DNA of 64,000 nt from UBA5364 sp050259235 (GCA_050259235.1 JBLNAG010000002.1:186001-250000), one strand, 5' to 3'. Counted from the stretch's first letter, positions 1 to 8,906 are shown. Notes: generated by a model not told the origin, from the sequence alone. A program made the numbers and translations.

Positions 1-468
1 AAATCTTTCTTCAACATCTGCTAATCCGTGAAATTTATCTGGCAGTGGTTTTAAAGCTTTAACTAAATGAATATATTTATTAGCTTTAACACTTAATTCT
101 CCCATGTTAGTTCTAAAAACATTACCTTCAATACCAACAATATCTCCTAAATCAGCATCATCAAATAAAGAATATTGTTCTTCTCCAACAACATCTTCTC
201 TTACATAAATTTGAATTTGACCAAATTTATCTTGAATATGCATAAATCCTGCTTTGCCTTTAACTCTTTTAGTCATAATACGACCAGCAATAACTACAGG
301 TATATCCATATCGTGTAACTCTTCTTTAGAATATTTTTCATATTCTTCCTTAATATTCTTTGAGTCACTTGTAACATCTATTCTTTGTCCAAACGGATCA
401 ATACCTCTATCAACTAAATTTTGTACTTTCCCTCTTCTTACTAATTCTTGTTCTGTAAATTCTCTCAT
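1..468 (-). CDS. lysS: Lysine--tRNA ligase, N-terminal part (cut by window edge)
   Basis: Class II lysyl-tRNA synthetase, which charges tRNA-Lys in the cytoplasm. Only the first 156 codons are present; the gene runs off the left edge. The visible part is the N-terminal anticodon-binding OB-fold: after the leader (MREFTEQELVRRGK) come DPFGQR, VVIAGRIMTKRVKGKAGF and the strand HIQDKFGQIQIYVRED, all typical of bacterial LysS. The catalytic motifs 1-3 lie outside the window. The start is the ATG at 468, preceded by GGTGG. It lies downstream of dusB and an RDD-family gene on the same strand; dusB next to lysS is also the order in Bacillus. Identification is confident; completeness cannot be judged. 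Confidence 0.93.
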   Translation of the reverse strand, partial: MREFTEQELVRRGKVQNLVDRGIDPFGQRIDVTSDSKNIKEEYEKYSKEELHDMDIPVVIAGRIMTKRVKGKAGFMHIQDKFGQIQIYVREDVVGEEQYSLFDDADLGDIVGIEGNVFRTNMGELSVKANKYIHLVKALKPLPDKFHGLADVEERF

Positions 469-553
469 AATTCCACCTTCTATAATTTATTTTTTTACTA
501 TAAGTTTATTTTACAGCCAGGTTTCCGTTTAACATTTCTTTCCATACTATCAC

Positions 554-1147
554 CTATTTTTTATCTATTACTACCTTTGTTTTTGTCCAAAGATCGTGCA
601 AGCCCTTTTTGTCATGTCTATATAATATCATAAATATACTGGTAAATACTAGCACTATTTGGATAAAACTTAAAATTGACGAAGTTATAAAATAATAAAA
701 ACTTGGTATTAAATATACTAATGATAAACATATCAGCATATACCCTAAACCATTTATAAAAAGGTTACGATATATAAGATCATTTAATGTTAACTCTTCC
801 TTATCTTCACGGACTACTTTAATACCTACCATTTTCTTACCATATGTTTGGCCTTTATTATTAAAAGGTATAACAATAAAATATATTAAAATATACATTA
901 TATTTAAAATACTGACCATTACTCTTTCTTTATCCATTTCATGATAAACGCTAGATGCTTGATTTAAATATGTATTAAGAGATATTTTATCATCTAAAAA
1001 TTGATTTTCAATAGTTGTTAATTCATCATTTAATACCTTTTGATTATCCATATTTAAAACAAAAGAACTAGTTACCGCTAAAAAGATAATTAAAAATGTT
1101 ACATCAAATAAATAAGCAAAACATCTTTTACTAAAGTTCGCTGTCAT
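554..1147 (-). CDS. RDD family membrane protein
   Basis: Small integral membrane protein of 197 residues. The N-terminus carries the Arg-Asp signature of the RDD family (RCFAYLFDVTFLI: R at about residue 8, D at about 15 inside the first membrane segment). About four or five hydrophobic segments follow, with the conserved loop YGKKMVGIKVV at about residues 104-114. RDD proteins are mostly uncharacterised; some have been linked to Na+/H+ or solute transport, so no substrate is assigned. The ATG at 1147 lies inside the end of dusB (17-bp overlap), so the two are translationally coupled. The gene sits between dusB and lysS. Confidence 0.85.
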   Translation of the reverse strand: MTANFSKRCFAYLFDVTFLIIFLAVTSSFVLNMDNQKVLNDELTTIENQFLDDKISLNTYLNQASSVYHEMDKERVMVSILNIMYILIYFIVIPFNNKGQTYGKKMVGIKVVREDKEELTLNDLIYRNLFINGLGYMLICLSLVYLIPSFYYFITSSILSFIQIVLVFTSIFMILYRHDKKGLHDLWTKTKVVIDKK

Positions 1148-2120
1148 TTCTTTCCTCCTTTAAGAAGTTATCTAATAATATATTTAATTCATCAATACTT
1201 TTCACTTTATTAATATCACTACGAAGTTGTCCACTATTATGGATTCCCTTTAAATACCAAGCAGCATGACTACGAATTTCTAATAAGGCTCTTTTTTCAT
1301 TTTTAGTATCTTTTAAATATTGTAAATGTTTTTTAATCATATTAATTTTTTCTACCGTACTTACTCTAGTAGGTAAAATACCCTTTTCTAAATAATCTAT
1401 ACATTCTTTAATTAACCAAGGATTTCCTAATACCCCTCTACCAATCATAACAAAATCACAATTAGTTTCATCAATCATTCTCTTGGCATCATAACAACTC
1501 TTAATATCACCATTACCAATTATCGGAATACTAACATTTTCTTTAACTGCTTTAATTATCTTCCAATCAGATAAACCACTATATCCTTGACTACGTGTTC
1601 TAGGGTGAATAGTGATAGCACTAGCACCAGCTTTTTCGCATATCTTAGCTATTTCAACAGCATTAATATTATTATTATCCCAACCACTTCTTATTTTAAC
1701 ACTAACAGGTATCGGTACACTATCAACAACATTCTTAACAATCTCATAAACTTTATCAGGATTCTTTAATAGAGCACTACCCGCTTGACTACGAATCGCT
1801 ACTTTAGGAACTGGACATCCCATATTAATATCAATCATATCAGGTTTCATATGCTCATATATAAACTTAGCAGCACTAACAAATGAATCTACATCAGAAC
1901 CAAATATTTGCTGCACAATTGGTCTTTCACTTTCTTTCATGTAAAGCATATCAATTGTTTTTTCATTGCCATAAGTTATAGCTTTATCACTAACCATTTC
2001 AGCATATATTAGTCCACAGCCCATTTCTTTAACAATTGTTCGATAAGCACTATTACTAATACCTGCCATAGGTGCTAAAACAACCCTATTATCTATTTTA
2101 ATATTTCCTATTTTATACAC
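1131..2120 (-). CDS. dusB: tRNA-dihydrouridine synthase
   Basis: FMN-dependent enzyme that reduces uridines in the D-loop of tRNAs. The TIM-barrel start is MAGISNSAYRTIV. The catalytic cysteine lies in NMGCPVPKV at about residue 100, followed by GSALLKNP. The FMN phosphate-binding segments GNGDI and MIGRGVLGNPWL are present, and at 329 residues the length is normal. The start is a GTG at 2120 preceded by GGGAAGTGAT. It overlaps the RDD gene and leads towards lysS, matching the dusB-lysS neighbourhood of Bacillus. Assignment to DusB rather than another Dus paralogue rests on this context. Confidence 0.92.
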   Translation of the reverse strand: MYKIGNIKIDNRVVLAPMAGISNSAYRTIVKEMGCGLIYAEMVSDKAITYGNEKTIDMLYMKESERPIVQQIFGSDVDSFVSAAKFIYEHMKPDMIDINMGCPVPKVAIRSQAGSALLKNPDKVYEIVKNVVDSVPIPVSVKIRSGWDNNNINAVEIAKICEKAGASAITIHPRTRSQGYSGLSDWKIIKAVKENVSIPIIGNGDIKSCYDAKRMIDETNCDFVMIGRGVLGNPWLIKECIDYLEKGILPTRVSTVEKINMIKKHLQYLKDTKNEKRALLEIRSHAAWYLKGIHNSGQLRSDINKVKSIDELNILLDNFLKEERNDSEL

Positions 2121-2237
2121 GCTTTATCACTTCCCTAGTTTCATGTCTTATATTGACAGTTTCATCAAATTATTTAAACTTACCATTTTAAATTACAGAA
2201 GGTTTAAAAAAGGTTATACTATATTTTATATATCATA

Positions 2238-3635
2238 TTATTTTTGCAAGTGACCTTTAGGATTAATAGTAACCCAAGGAATATTAATTGAAATAATTTC
2301 ATCCGCCTTAGCTACAGATAAGATTTCTTCTTTCATTTTATCAATAAATTCACTAATTATATGATTGGCATATCCTTGGCAATTAAATTTTTTGTGATTT
2401 CTTTTTTGAACAATACAGCCGCCACCACATAATGTATTAAATTTACATTTATAGCACTTTTCATCATTTAGAATAGTCCTGGTTTTACAAAAGTTATTTA
2501 TCTTATACTTAGGATTATTATCAACATCTCCAACATAAAAATTTTCATTTTTGACAGAAACAGGACAATGATATATTCCACCTTCTAGACTATATATATA
2601 ATGATATCCTTTTTGTGGCTCGCAAAAAGAAAACTTAGCACCAGAATATGTTTTATATTTTCCCATCCATCCAAAACTATCTGTTATATGTCCTAGATAT
2701 TTAAAACTTTCAAATTTAATTTGATGTCTTAATTCAGGATTTTTATTATATAAATCAATAATTTTGCACACTATCTTGCCTTCGGTTATTTCATCACAAT
2801 TATTTTCGTCTAAATTATTATAATCATGAGACGCTTCCAAACGCCAAGAAAATTTTGGAAAATCAAGAAACTTTTCTTCAGTAAATATGTTGATTATTTC
2901 TTCTAATTTATCTATATTCCCTCTTCCAACTATAGTTTGAACTTTCACACTATGGCCATTTTTCAAAAGAATCTTAATAGCGTTAATTACATCGTCATAT
3001 GAACTTTGCCCACCAATGTATGGTCTTCTTATATCATGAGTTTCTTTTGGGCCATCAATAGTTATTCTGAATTGTGAAATTTGCTCAGAGTAGTTATTAA
3101 ATATGTTGACGTTTTTATTGACTCTAGATCCATTCGTAACAATAATCGCTTTCATACCATTACTCTTACAAAACTCTAATATCCTAGATACTTTTCCTAT
3201 GTCTTCTACACATAACGGCTCACCACCAAATAAAATTATGTTCATTCTTTCATTTGGAATTTTACGTTCTTTTTGGAATCGACGAATGTCTAGCAATATT
3301 TTATCCAAAATATTAGTATCAATATCCTCTTTTGTTAACTTTGTCCTTTCATAGCATATAGGACACGCAAAATTACATTTATAAGTTAACGTTATATAAA
3401 ACCAATATGGAATGTTTTCGTTTTTATTTTTATATAATTTATAAATATTATTCATTAACTTTTCTTTATTCTCAATATCAAAATAACCTCGTTCTTCTAA
3501 CAATTGACTGTTTTTAATATTTATATTATTTAGCAGTTGAACAGGAGCAACATCAATAGCACCTGTTAGTGTATTAATAAGAATTTTGTAACTATTATTA
3601 AGATCATATTGTAAAACATTTTTATTAAACTTCAT
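2238..3635 (-). CDS. Radical SAM/SPASM peptide-maturase-like protein
   Basis: Likely radical SAM enzyme of the class that modifies ribosomally made peptides or proteins. The 4Fe-4S/SAM motif is CNFACPIC (Cys 87, 91, 94 counted from the ATG at 3635), followed by FGGEP. A C-terminal SPASM domain is clear: CYKCKFNTLCGGGC gives the exact C-x2-C-x5-C-x3-C spacing, and a last Cys (FNCQGY) follows, so two auxiliary Fe-S clusters are expected. Residues 1-80 resemble the peptide-binding front end of SPASM maturases. The ATG at 3635 has GAGGT eight bases upstream; an in-frame ATG at 3653 lacks a spaced ribosome site. The gene stands alone behind its own promoter. No precursor peptide with a start codon is visible beside it. 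Substrate unknown. Confidence 0.82.
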   Translation of the reverse strand: MKFNKNVLQYDLNNSYKILINTLTGAIDVAPVQLLNNINIKNSQLLEERGYFDIENKEKLMNNIYKLYKNKNENIPYWFYITLTYKCNFACPICYERTKLTKEDIDTNILDKILLDIRRFQKERKIPNERMNIILFGGEPLCVEDIGKVSRILEFCKSNGMKAIIVTNGSRVNKNVNIFNNYSEQISQFRITIDGPKETHDIRRPYIGGQSSYDDVINAIKILLKNGHSVKVQTIVGRGNIDKLEEIINIFTEEKFLDFPKFSWRLEASHDYNNLDENNCDEITEGKIVCKIIDLYNKNPELRHQIKFESFKYLGHITDSFGWMGKYKTYSGAKFSFCEPQKGYHYIYSLEGGIYHCPVSVKNENFYVGDVDNNPKYKINNFCKTRTILNDEKCYKCKFNTLCGGGCIVQKRNHKKFNCQGYANHIISEFIDKMKEEILSVAKADEIISINIPWVTINPKGHLQK

Positions 3636-3738
3636 ATTGTAAACCTCATACATTCCTAATTAAAATAACTTTTTACATATTTTTACTAATTATATAACCA
3701 TCTAGCGCTAATTCGAGAGTATTATTTTCGTCACTATC

Positions 3739-3768
3739 ATTATAGCATATTGATAAAATAAAAATAAT
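3739..3768 (-). promoter_or_regulatory. Promoter of the radical SAM/SPASM gene
   Basis: The minus strand carries an extended -10 element, TGCTATAAT, at 3739-3747, about 100 bases upstream of the ATG at 3635. The -35 region is poor (T-rich), as is usual with an extended -10. Confidence 0.6.
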
Positions 3769-3801
3769 AAAATAGCTTTTAATTATTTTATTATCTTTTA
3801 C

Positions 3802-4572
3802 TTATTTAAGAAAATTATAGAATATTAAACCTGTAACAGTCACAATAACAATAATTAGAATTGCTAACATAAATTTAATTAACGTATTATTCTTCTTAAT
3901 AGAATTATTTATATCTTTTAACTGTTCAAAATCTTTATTCTTAAAATTTAAACTAGAAGTATAGAATGATCTATCTACTTCTTCATTTTCTTCTTTGTCT
4001 GCTTTCTTTTCTTCTTCAATAATTGATTTAATCGATTTAGAATCACCTATCATTGTATTTGATCTTAAATCATTTAAAAGGTCTAAACTAAGTTCTCTAT
4101 CTCCTAATTTGTTTAATAAACTAGTACTAGTAATTGTATTAATTAATTCTTTTAATTCATCAGTTTCTGACTGAAAGTCATTTTTATTATTATCTAATTT
4201 TATTCCTTTTAATATATCATATTCTGTATTTTTTAAACTACGATAATTCGTAGGTTTATCATTTCGCTCATCACGTGCTTTATCCAAAAGTTCCTTGATA
4301 TCATAATTTTTTTCTTCATCTAATGGATCATCACACTCTAAATTAGGGGTAACTCTCGCTTCTTTTATAATTGTATTCTTTTTTTCTTGACTCTTTAAAA
4401 GTTCTTTTATTTTATTTATATCAATTTCGTTTGGTGAAGAACTAGTAATTACTCCCTCAACATTTGTATACTCTTTTTCCGAATAAATTTGACTATACAA
4501 ATCTTGATTTTTAGAAGTTCTATCGTTATTTCTCGTATTAGATTGATAATATTTTTCCATTCTACTAGACAT
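3802..4572 (-). CDS. Hypothetical tail-anchored protein
   Basis: Not recognised. The 256-residue protein has a long, charged, low-complexity cytoplasmic part rich in Lys, Glu, Asp and Asn, with probable coiled-coil stretches (around residues 50-70 and 175-195). One hydrophobic segment at about residues 232-252 (FMLAILIIVIVTVTGLIFY) is followed by only four residues. This is a tail-anchored layout, with the bulk facing the cytoplasm. The start at 4572 has GAGGTGATG upstream. It is divergent from the ferredoxin gene and precedes the radical SAM gene. No enzyme motif is seen; a scaffold or division-related role would be a guess. Confidence 0.7.
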   Translation of the reverse strand: MSSRMEKYYQSNTRNNDRTSKNQDLYSQIYSEKEYTNVEGVITSSSPNEIDINKIKELLKSQEKKNTIIKEARVTPNLECDDPLDEEKNYDIKELLDKARDERNDKPTNYRSLKNTEYDILKGIKLDNNKNDFQSETDELKELINTITSTSLLNKLGDRELSLDLLNDLRSNTMIGDSKSIKSIIEEEKKADKEENEEVDRSFYTSSLNFKNKDFEQLKDINNSIKKNNTLIKFMLAILIIVIVTVTGLIFYNFLK

Positions 4573-4674
4573 AACATCACCTCATAATAATAATACCATA
4601 TTTTGTTTTTTTTTAAAACACATACTTGCTTTTTTGGATATTTTTATCTATAATTGTGTAAGGAGGATGTCTAT

Positions 4675-4875
4675 ATGAAAGCAAGAATTATTGAAGAAGC
4701 ATGTATCGGTTGTGGAACTTGTGAAGCAATATGCGATTCTGTATTTAAATTAAACGATGAAGGAATTTCAAGTGTAGTAGTAGATGCAATTCCAGAAGAA
4801 CTAGAAGAAGATGCTAGAGAAGCTGCAGAAAGTTGTCCTACTGATGCAATTGAAATGATTGAAGAAGAAAAATAA
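4675..4875 (+). CDS. fer: 4Fe-4S ferredoxin
   Basis: Single-cluster ferredoxin of 66 residues, a small cytoplasmic electron carrier. Ligands are visible as CIGCGTC (Cys 10, 13, 16) plus the distal CP of SCPTDAI near residue 54, the pattern of Bacillus-type [4Fe-4S] ferredoxins. The rest is strongly acidic, as expected for docking to redox partners. The start is the ATG at 4675 with AAGGAGG ideally spaced; an upstream in-frame start would place the ribosome site inside the coding region. It is monocistronic and convergent with rluB, sharing a bidirectional terminator. Plausible partners here are the radical SAM enzymes and pyruvate metabolism, but that is inference. Confidence 0.93.
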   Translation: MKARIIEEACIGCGTCEAICDSVFKLNDEGISSVVVDAIPEELEEDAREAAESCPTDAIEMIEEEK

Positions 4876-4895
4876 AAAGAGGTTAACCCTCTTTT
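4875..4895. terminator. Bidirectional terminator between fer and rluB
   Basis: Perfect inverted repeat AAAAGAGG / CCTCTTTT with a 5-base loop, flanked by A and T runs. It serves the convergent ferredoxin and rluB genes. Confidence 0.85.
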
Positions 4896-5610
4896 ATTTT
4901 TTTACTAAATTATATAGTTGCTTAACCTCTTTAATAGTTAAATAACGATATTCCCCCGACTTTAATCCACTTAAATCTAAGAAAGCAATTTTTTCTCTTT
5001 TAAGTTTTTCTACTTGATAACCAATTGCTTCAAACATCTTTTTAACTTGATGATTTTTGCCTTCATGAATAACTAATTCAACAATTGATGTTTGATTTTT
5101 TTTGTCTATTTTTCTAAGTTTTACTTTAGCCCTAGAAGTTTTAACACCATCGATAATAACTCCTGATTTTAATATATTAATAGCTTTACCAGTAATTATT
5201 CCTTCTATTTTAGCAATATATACTTTTTCTATTTCATTTTTTGGATGTAGTAACATATTGGTTAAATCACCATCATTAGTAAGTAATAAGATTCCCGTCG
5301 TATCATAATCTAATCTTCCTACTGGATATATTCTTTTATTTGTATCAATTAAATCTACTACCGTTTTACGTTTTTTATCATCTTTAGCCGATGTAATAAC
5401 ACCTCTTGGTTTATTAAGTAAATAATATTCTTTTTGTTCAACAGTGAGAACTTCACCATTTATTTCAATAATATCTTTTTCATCTACTTTAGTACCTAAA
5501 ACATTTACTATTTCATTATTTACTCTTACTTTGTTACCTAAAATTAATTCTTCAGCATGCCTTCTAGAACAATATCCCCTATTAGCAATCACTTTCTGTA
5601 ATCTTTCCAT
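4894..5610 (-). CDS. rluB: 23S rRNA pseudouridine synthase, RluB/RsuA family
   Basis: Converts a uridine of ribosomal RNA to pseudouridine. The 238 residues show an N-terminal S4 RNA-binding domain (about 1-60, starting MERLQKVIANRGYCSRR). The RsuA-type catalytic core follows, with LNKPRGV and the catalytic aspartate in GRLDYDTTG at about residue 100, then GKNHQVKKMFEAIGY. Length and motifs are complete. In Bacillus rluB (ypuL) follows dacB-spmA-spmB; here the same genes are together with one lipoprotein gene between, so the RluB name is favoured over RsuA or RluE. Confidence 0.92.
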   Translation of the reverse strand: MERLQKVIANRGYCSRRHAEELILGNKVRVNNEIVNVLGTKVDEKDIIEINGEVLTVEQKEYYLLNKPRGVITSAKDDKKRKTVVDLIDTNKRIYPVGRLDYDTTGILLLTNDGDLTNMLLHPKNEIEKVYIAKIEGIITGKAINILKSGVIIDGVKTSRAKVKLRKIDKKNQTSIVELVIHEGKNHQVKKMFEAIGYQVEKLKREKIAFLDLSGLKSGEYRYLTIKEVKQLYNLVKK

Positions 5611-5674
5611 AATATCACCTACAAGAATTATACTTTATTATGTATATAAAAGCAATAAAAAAAAGTCCTAAAAC

Positions 5675-6088
5675 CTATTTACAAGTATAGTCACTTGATT
5701 CTAAATATAGTGACATTTGCTTTTTATCATAATTCATTTTTGCTATACTACTAATATCATTTAATGTTTCTATTTTATCAGTATCCATTTTTATCACGAT
5801 TTTAATAGTATCTTTATTATAATTACCACTCATTTCAATACCAGGATCTTTAAAAATATTGAATGTTTGACCATACATTTCATATATCAATTTTGTTTGT
5901 TTAGGATCTTTTACTTTTGTTTCAATCGTTTTTTTAACAGTATCTAAAACATCATCCTTATAACTAAAAAGATATTTTATTTCATTAATATTACCTTGTT
6001 CATCAGTATTACTAGCAGTACATGTCAATGTTTCTTTACTACAACCAGTAAGCATTAAAAGTGAAATTAATACCAATATTTTTTTCAT
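5675..6088 (-). CDS. Small putative lipoprotein
   Basis: A 137-residue exported protein. The signal peptide is MKKILVLISLLMLTGC, with lipobox LTGC and Cys 16 as the predicted lipidation site, so it should sit on the outer face of the membrane. The mature part is a small soluble domain rich in Lys, Asp and Thr with two further Cys (TCTAS near the front and TCK at the end) that could form a disulfide. The overall pattern recalls small YehR-like lipoproteins, but this is weak. The start is the ATG at 6088 after GGTGATAG; the longer frame begins with a non-signal sequence. It follows spmB on the same strand. Confidence 0.75.
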   Translation of the reverse strand: MKKILVLISLLMLTGCSKETLTCTASNTDEQGNINEIKYLFSYKDDVLDTVKKTIETKVKDPKQTKLIYEMYGQTFNIFKDPGIEMSGNYNKDTIKIVIKMDTDKIETLNDISSIAKMNYDKKQMSLYLESSDYTCK

Positions 6089-6116
6089 GCTATCACCAGT
6101 ATCAATTATATCACAA

Positions 6117-6638
6117 TCAAAACAAAAGATTAACAACAATTACACTAATAATTATTCCACATAAATCAGATAATAATCCTGCCCATAAGGCATATCTTAT
6201 CTTCCTTATCCCAACACTTCCAAAATATAAAGTTAGTACATATAAAGTAGTATCATTAGAACCTTGAATAACTGAGCCTAATCTACCTATCATACTATCT
6301 GGTCCATAATTTATAAATAAATTATTTAAAATAGCTAAAGATGAATTACCAGAAATAGGACGCATTATAGCCATTGGTAATACTTCTACCGGCATATGTA
6401 GATAATCAAATAATGGTTTTAAAAAATTAGTTATATTAAAAAGGATATTAGTATTTAAAAACAAATTAATAGCAAATATCATTCCCAATATATAAGGAAA
6501 TATCATTAAAACTAAATCAACACTTTCCCTAGCCCCATCAATAAAGACATCATAAATATTCAACTTTTTCTTAATACCATAAATAATAACAACCAATACA
6601 ATAGTGGGAATAATAAGATCTGATATTATTTTAAACAT
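6117..6638 (-). CDS. spmB: Spore maturation protein B
   Basis: Polytopic membrane protein of 173 residues in the nucleoside-recognition (Gate) family. In Bacillus, SpmA and SpmB act together in spore core dehydration and heat resistance. Visible features are the first membrane segment at residues 8-22, the conserved LVLMIFPYILGMIFAINLF and the SmpB-type segment PISGNSSLAILNNLF, then GSNDTTLYVLTLYFGSVG, which is highly conserved in SpmB. The ATG at 6638 overlaps the end of spmA by 13 bases, so the genes are translationally coupled. It is the last gene of dacB-spmA-spmB. Confidence 0.93.
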   Translation of the reverse strand: MFKIISDLIIPTIVLVVIIYGIKKKLNIYDVFIDGARESVDLVLMIFPYILGMIFAINLFLNTNILFNITNFLKPLFDYLHMPVEVLPMAIMRPISGNSSLAILNNLFINYGPDSMIGRLGSVIQGSNDTTLYVLTLYFGSVGIRKIRYALWAGLLSDLCGIIISVIVVNLLF

Positions 6639-7216
6639 CTCTTACCTCCTCTAGCAAATGCTTTATCAATTAAAATAGCACAAAAAGTTGATATTACGGT
6701 TGCTAAAACGCACGCTAAAACTATTTCTGTAGGATCAGCACTACCATGTAACATACGTAATGAAATAATAGTTGTTGGCACAATCGTAACTCCGCTAGTA
6801 TTAATGACTAAAAAAGTGATCATACTTCTAGAAGCTGTATCCTTTTTCGGATTCAATTCTTGAAGCTGTTTCATTCCCTTTAACCCTACCGGAGTAGCTG
6901 CACTACCTAATCCAAACATATTAATAACAATATTTGAAGCAAGATAACTAAGTGATTCGTGATTTTTAGGTATTTCAGGAAATAAACGTCCTAAAATAGG
7001 AGATAAAAAAGAAGCAAATTTTGCTAATAAACCCGCTTCTTTAGCTATATTCATAATTCCTAACCATAAGGCCATAACTGGAAATATTTGAATAATCATA
7101 TCTAAAGAAGTTTTAGCACTTTTCAACATTTCAGAATTGATACTACCTACTTGATTATTAAGTATCCCAAAAACAATACCAACAATAATAAAAAACCCCC
7201 ATAATTTACTTATCAT
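6626..7216 (-). CDS. spmA: Spore maturation protein A
   Basis: Membrane partner of SpmB, with 196 residues and about five hydrophobic segments. Family marks are the Gate-domain segment IFPVMALWLGIMNIAKEAG (about 45-63), FASFLSPILGRLFPEIPK, and NMFGLGSAATPVGLKGM, the best conserved stretch of SpmA. The ATG at 7216 lies inside the last codons of dacB (11-bp overlap) and the gene overlaps spmB at its other end, giving a tightly packed three-gene operon as in Bacillus. Together with SpmB it implies spore cortex and core maturation functions in this organism. Confidence 0.93.
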   Translation of the reverse strand: MISKLWGFFIIVGIVFGILNNQVGSINSEMLKSAKTSLDMIIQIFPVMALWLGIMNIAKEAGLLAKFASFLSPILGRLFPEIPKNHESLSYLASNIVINMFGLGSAATPVGLKGMKQLQELNPKKDTASRSMITFLVINTSGVTIVPTTIISLRMLHGSADPTEIVLACVLATVISTFCAILIDKAFARGGKRCLK

Positions 7217-8288
7217 TAGTTAACCACTTAACCAATAAATCAAAAATATTGATTTTTTTCTTTTTAAATTTTACATATACATCATCTTTAAATATTTGCT
7301 TATCTCCTAATCTTACAACTACTTCCCCAACAACATCCCCATTACGATATTGACGTTTTTTATGTAATTTAAATTCTAATAAGATTGTATCTTTTTCTGT
7401 AATACTTAATGGATAAGAAAAGTCATCCTTTATATATAAACTATTTTTGGGATAATAGTTTTCCATATCAATATTTACGATACCTTTTTTTAATATTTGA
7501 TATCCATCATAATCATTAAACATTTCATTATATAAATTAGTATGATCACCAAAATCATTACCATCATTTAAAGTAACAATAACAAGATTTAAGTTATCTT
7601 TTGTAGCAGTAGTAACTAAAGTTCTTTTAGCAATTTCAGTATATCCTGTTTTTCCACCTGTTGCATACTTATAACTATAAAGTAATTTATTTTTATTGGT
7701 CCAACTATAATAATTCATATTGGTTTCTACTTTATATTTTCTGGTAGAAGTTATTTTTTTATATGTTTCATTCTTCATAGCATAACTAGTAAGTAATGCC
7801 ATGTCATAAGAAGTTGAATAGTTTCCATTTTCAGCATCTAAACCACTAGGATTATTAAAGGTAGTATTTTTCATTCCAATAAAATTTGCTTTCTCATTCA
7901 TCATATCCACAAAATTATCAACACTTCCACCAACATAATTTGCTATTGCAAGAGCTGCATCATTTCCACTTCGTAACATTAATCCATATACTAATGACTC
8001 TAAACTTATTTCTTCATTTTCTTTTATATATATTCCTGATCCATAAGCATCCTTTATTTCAGGGCCTACAGTGACAATGTCAGATAATTTATTTGATTCA
8101 ATGGCTATTATAGCCGTCATAATCTTACTGATTGAAGCTACACTTCTAACTGTATGGATATTTTTAGAATAGAGGATTCTATGACTATCTTGATCCATTA
8201 CTATAACGGATGTAGCATTTTCTAAACTACTTACCTTTATTGGAATAAATAATATCATTAGAACCATTAATACTACTACTTTTTTCAT
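7206..8288 (-). CDS. dacB: D-alanyl-D-alanine carboxypeptidase, DacB type
   Basis: Penicillin-binding protein of class C that trims stem-peptide D-Ala in peptidoglycan. The 360 residues start with a signal peptide (MKKVVVLMVLMILFIPIKVSS). The serine-peptidase motifs follow: SISK (SxxK, about residue 52), SGN in LRSGNDAA and KTG in GGKTGYT. The C-terminal beta domain and an amphipathic tail (INIFDLLVKWL) probably hold the enzyme on the outer membrane surface. Because it heads dacB-spmA-spmB it is most likely the spore cortex enzyme DacB rather than vegetative DacA or DacF. AGGTGAT precedes the ATG. Confidence 0.9.
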   Translation of the reverse strand: MKKVVVLMVLMILFIPIKVSSLENATSVIVMDQDSHRILYSKNIHTVRSVASISKIMTAIIAIESNKLSDIVTVGPEIKDAYGSGIYIKENEEISLESLVYGLMLRSGNDAALAIANYVGGSVDNFVDMMNEKANFIGMKNTTFNNPSGLDAENGNYSTSYDMALLTSYAMKNETYKKITSTRKYKVETNMNYYSWTNKNKLLYSYKYATGGKTGYTEIAKRTLVTTATKDNLNLVIVTLNDGNDFGDHTNLYNEMFNDYDGYQILKKGIVNIDMENYYPKNSLYIKDDFSYPLSITEKDTILLEFKLHKKRQYRNGDVVGEVVVRLGDKQIFKDDVYVKFKKKKINIFDLLVKWLTNDK

Positions 8289-8333
8289 TTTATCACCTAA
8301 AAAATTATATGAAAAAAAGGACTGGTTTAGTCC

Positions 8334-8879
8334 TTAGTATTCATACATTCCATTTATTTTAGCTTCATCATCTTGACTAAGATCATCAAGGAACCACTCA
8401 TTATCTACCTTAGTTAAAGTTAAATTCAAAGTATATTTTACTTTCTCTTTTGCATCTTGTAATTTATCTAAACGGTAATCCGTAAATTTACTGACATTGT
8501 ATGCATCGTTCACTATAAATTCTTCAGGGTGTTCATTAAGATATACATCAGCATCAGACATTATTTTATAGTAATCAATTACTTCTACTTCTACTGTAAC
8601 AGTAGCATCATCACCATTTATTTTTTCGTTCTTAACAGCATAAGTTAATTTTTTATAATTATTTTTTACAATATCTCGATATCTATCTCTTTGATTAGAA
8701 TTGAAACTAACTTCTTCCGCTACTACAGTATTTAAATCATCTAATACATCTTGATTTAAAGTTTGATATTTCTTTAAAAATTCTTCAACTCTTTTAGTAG
8801 GTGTATTACTTAAACTTCTTACAAAATCGCATCCCGTTAAAACAATCAGTGCACATAATAAACATATAATTTTCTTCAT
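8334..8879 (-). CDS. Hypothetical lipoprotein
   Basis: Exported lipoprotein of 181 residues: signal peptide MKKIICLLCALIVLTGC with lipobox LTGC (Cys 17). The mature domain has the look of small NTF2-like or DUF4878-type lipoproteins: an early TPTKRVEEFLKKYQTL helix, then strands ending in LTKVDNEWFLDDLSQDD, a pattern in which a Trp-Phe pair closes the domain. That family match is tentative. The ATG at 8879 has AAGGAGGAC at good spacing. It is upstream of dacB on the same strand, with 45 bases between them, and may be cotranscribed. Confidence 0.72.
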   Translation of the reverse strand: MKKIICLLCALIVLTGCDFVRSLSNTPTKRVEEFLKKYQTLNQDVLDDLNTVVAEEVSFNSNQRDRYRDIVKNNYKKLTYAVKNEKINGDDATVTVEVEVIDYYKIMSDADVYLNEHPEEFIVNDAYNVSKFTDYRLDKLQDAKEKVKYTLNLTLTKVDNEWFLDDLSQDDEAKINGMYEY

Positions 8880-8906
8880 AATGTCCTCCTTATTATTATT
8901 ATTTAA

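Noticed and set aside
1587..1769. Plus-strand frames opposite dusB, rluB, secA and other long genes
   Set aside because: They lack ribosome sites and lie wholly within well-supported genes on the other strand.
3673..3801. Open frame upstream of the radical SAM gene as its precursor peptide
   Set aside because: The frame has no usable start codon and its first half overlaps the promoter; kept only as a note in the findings.
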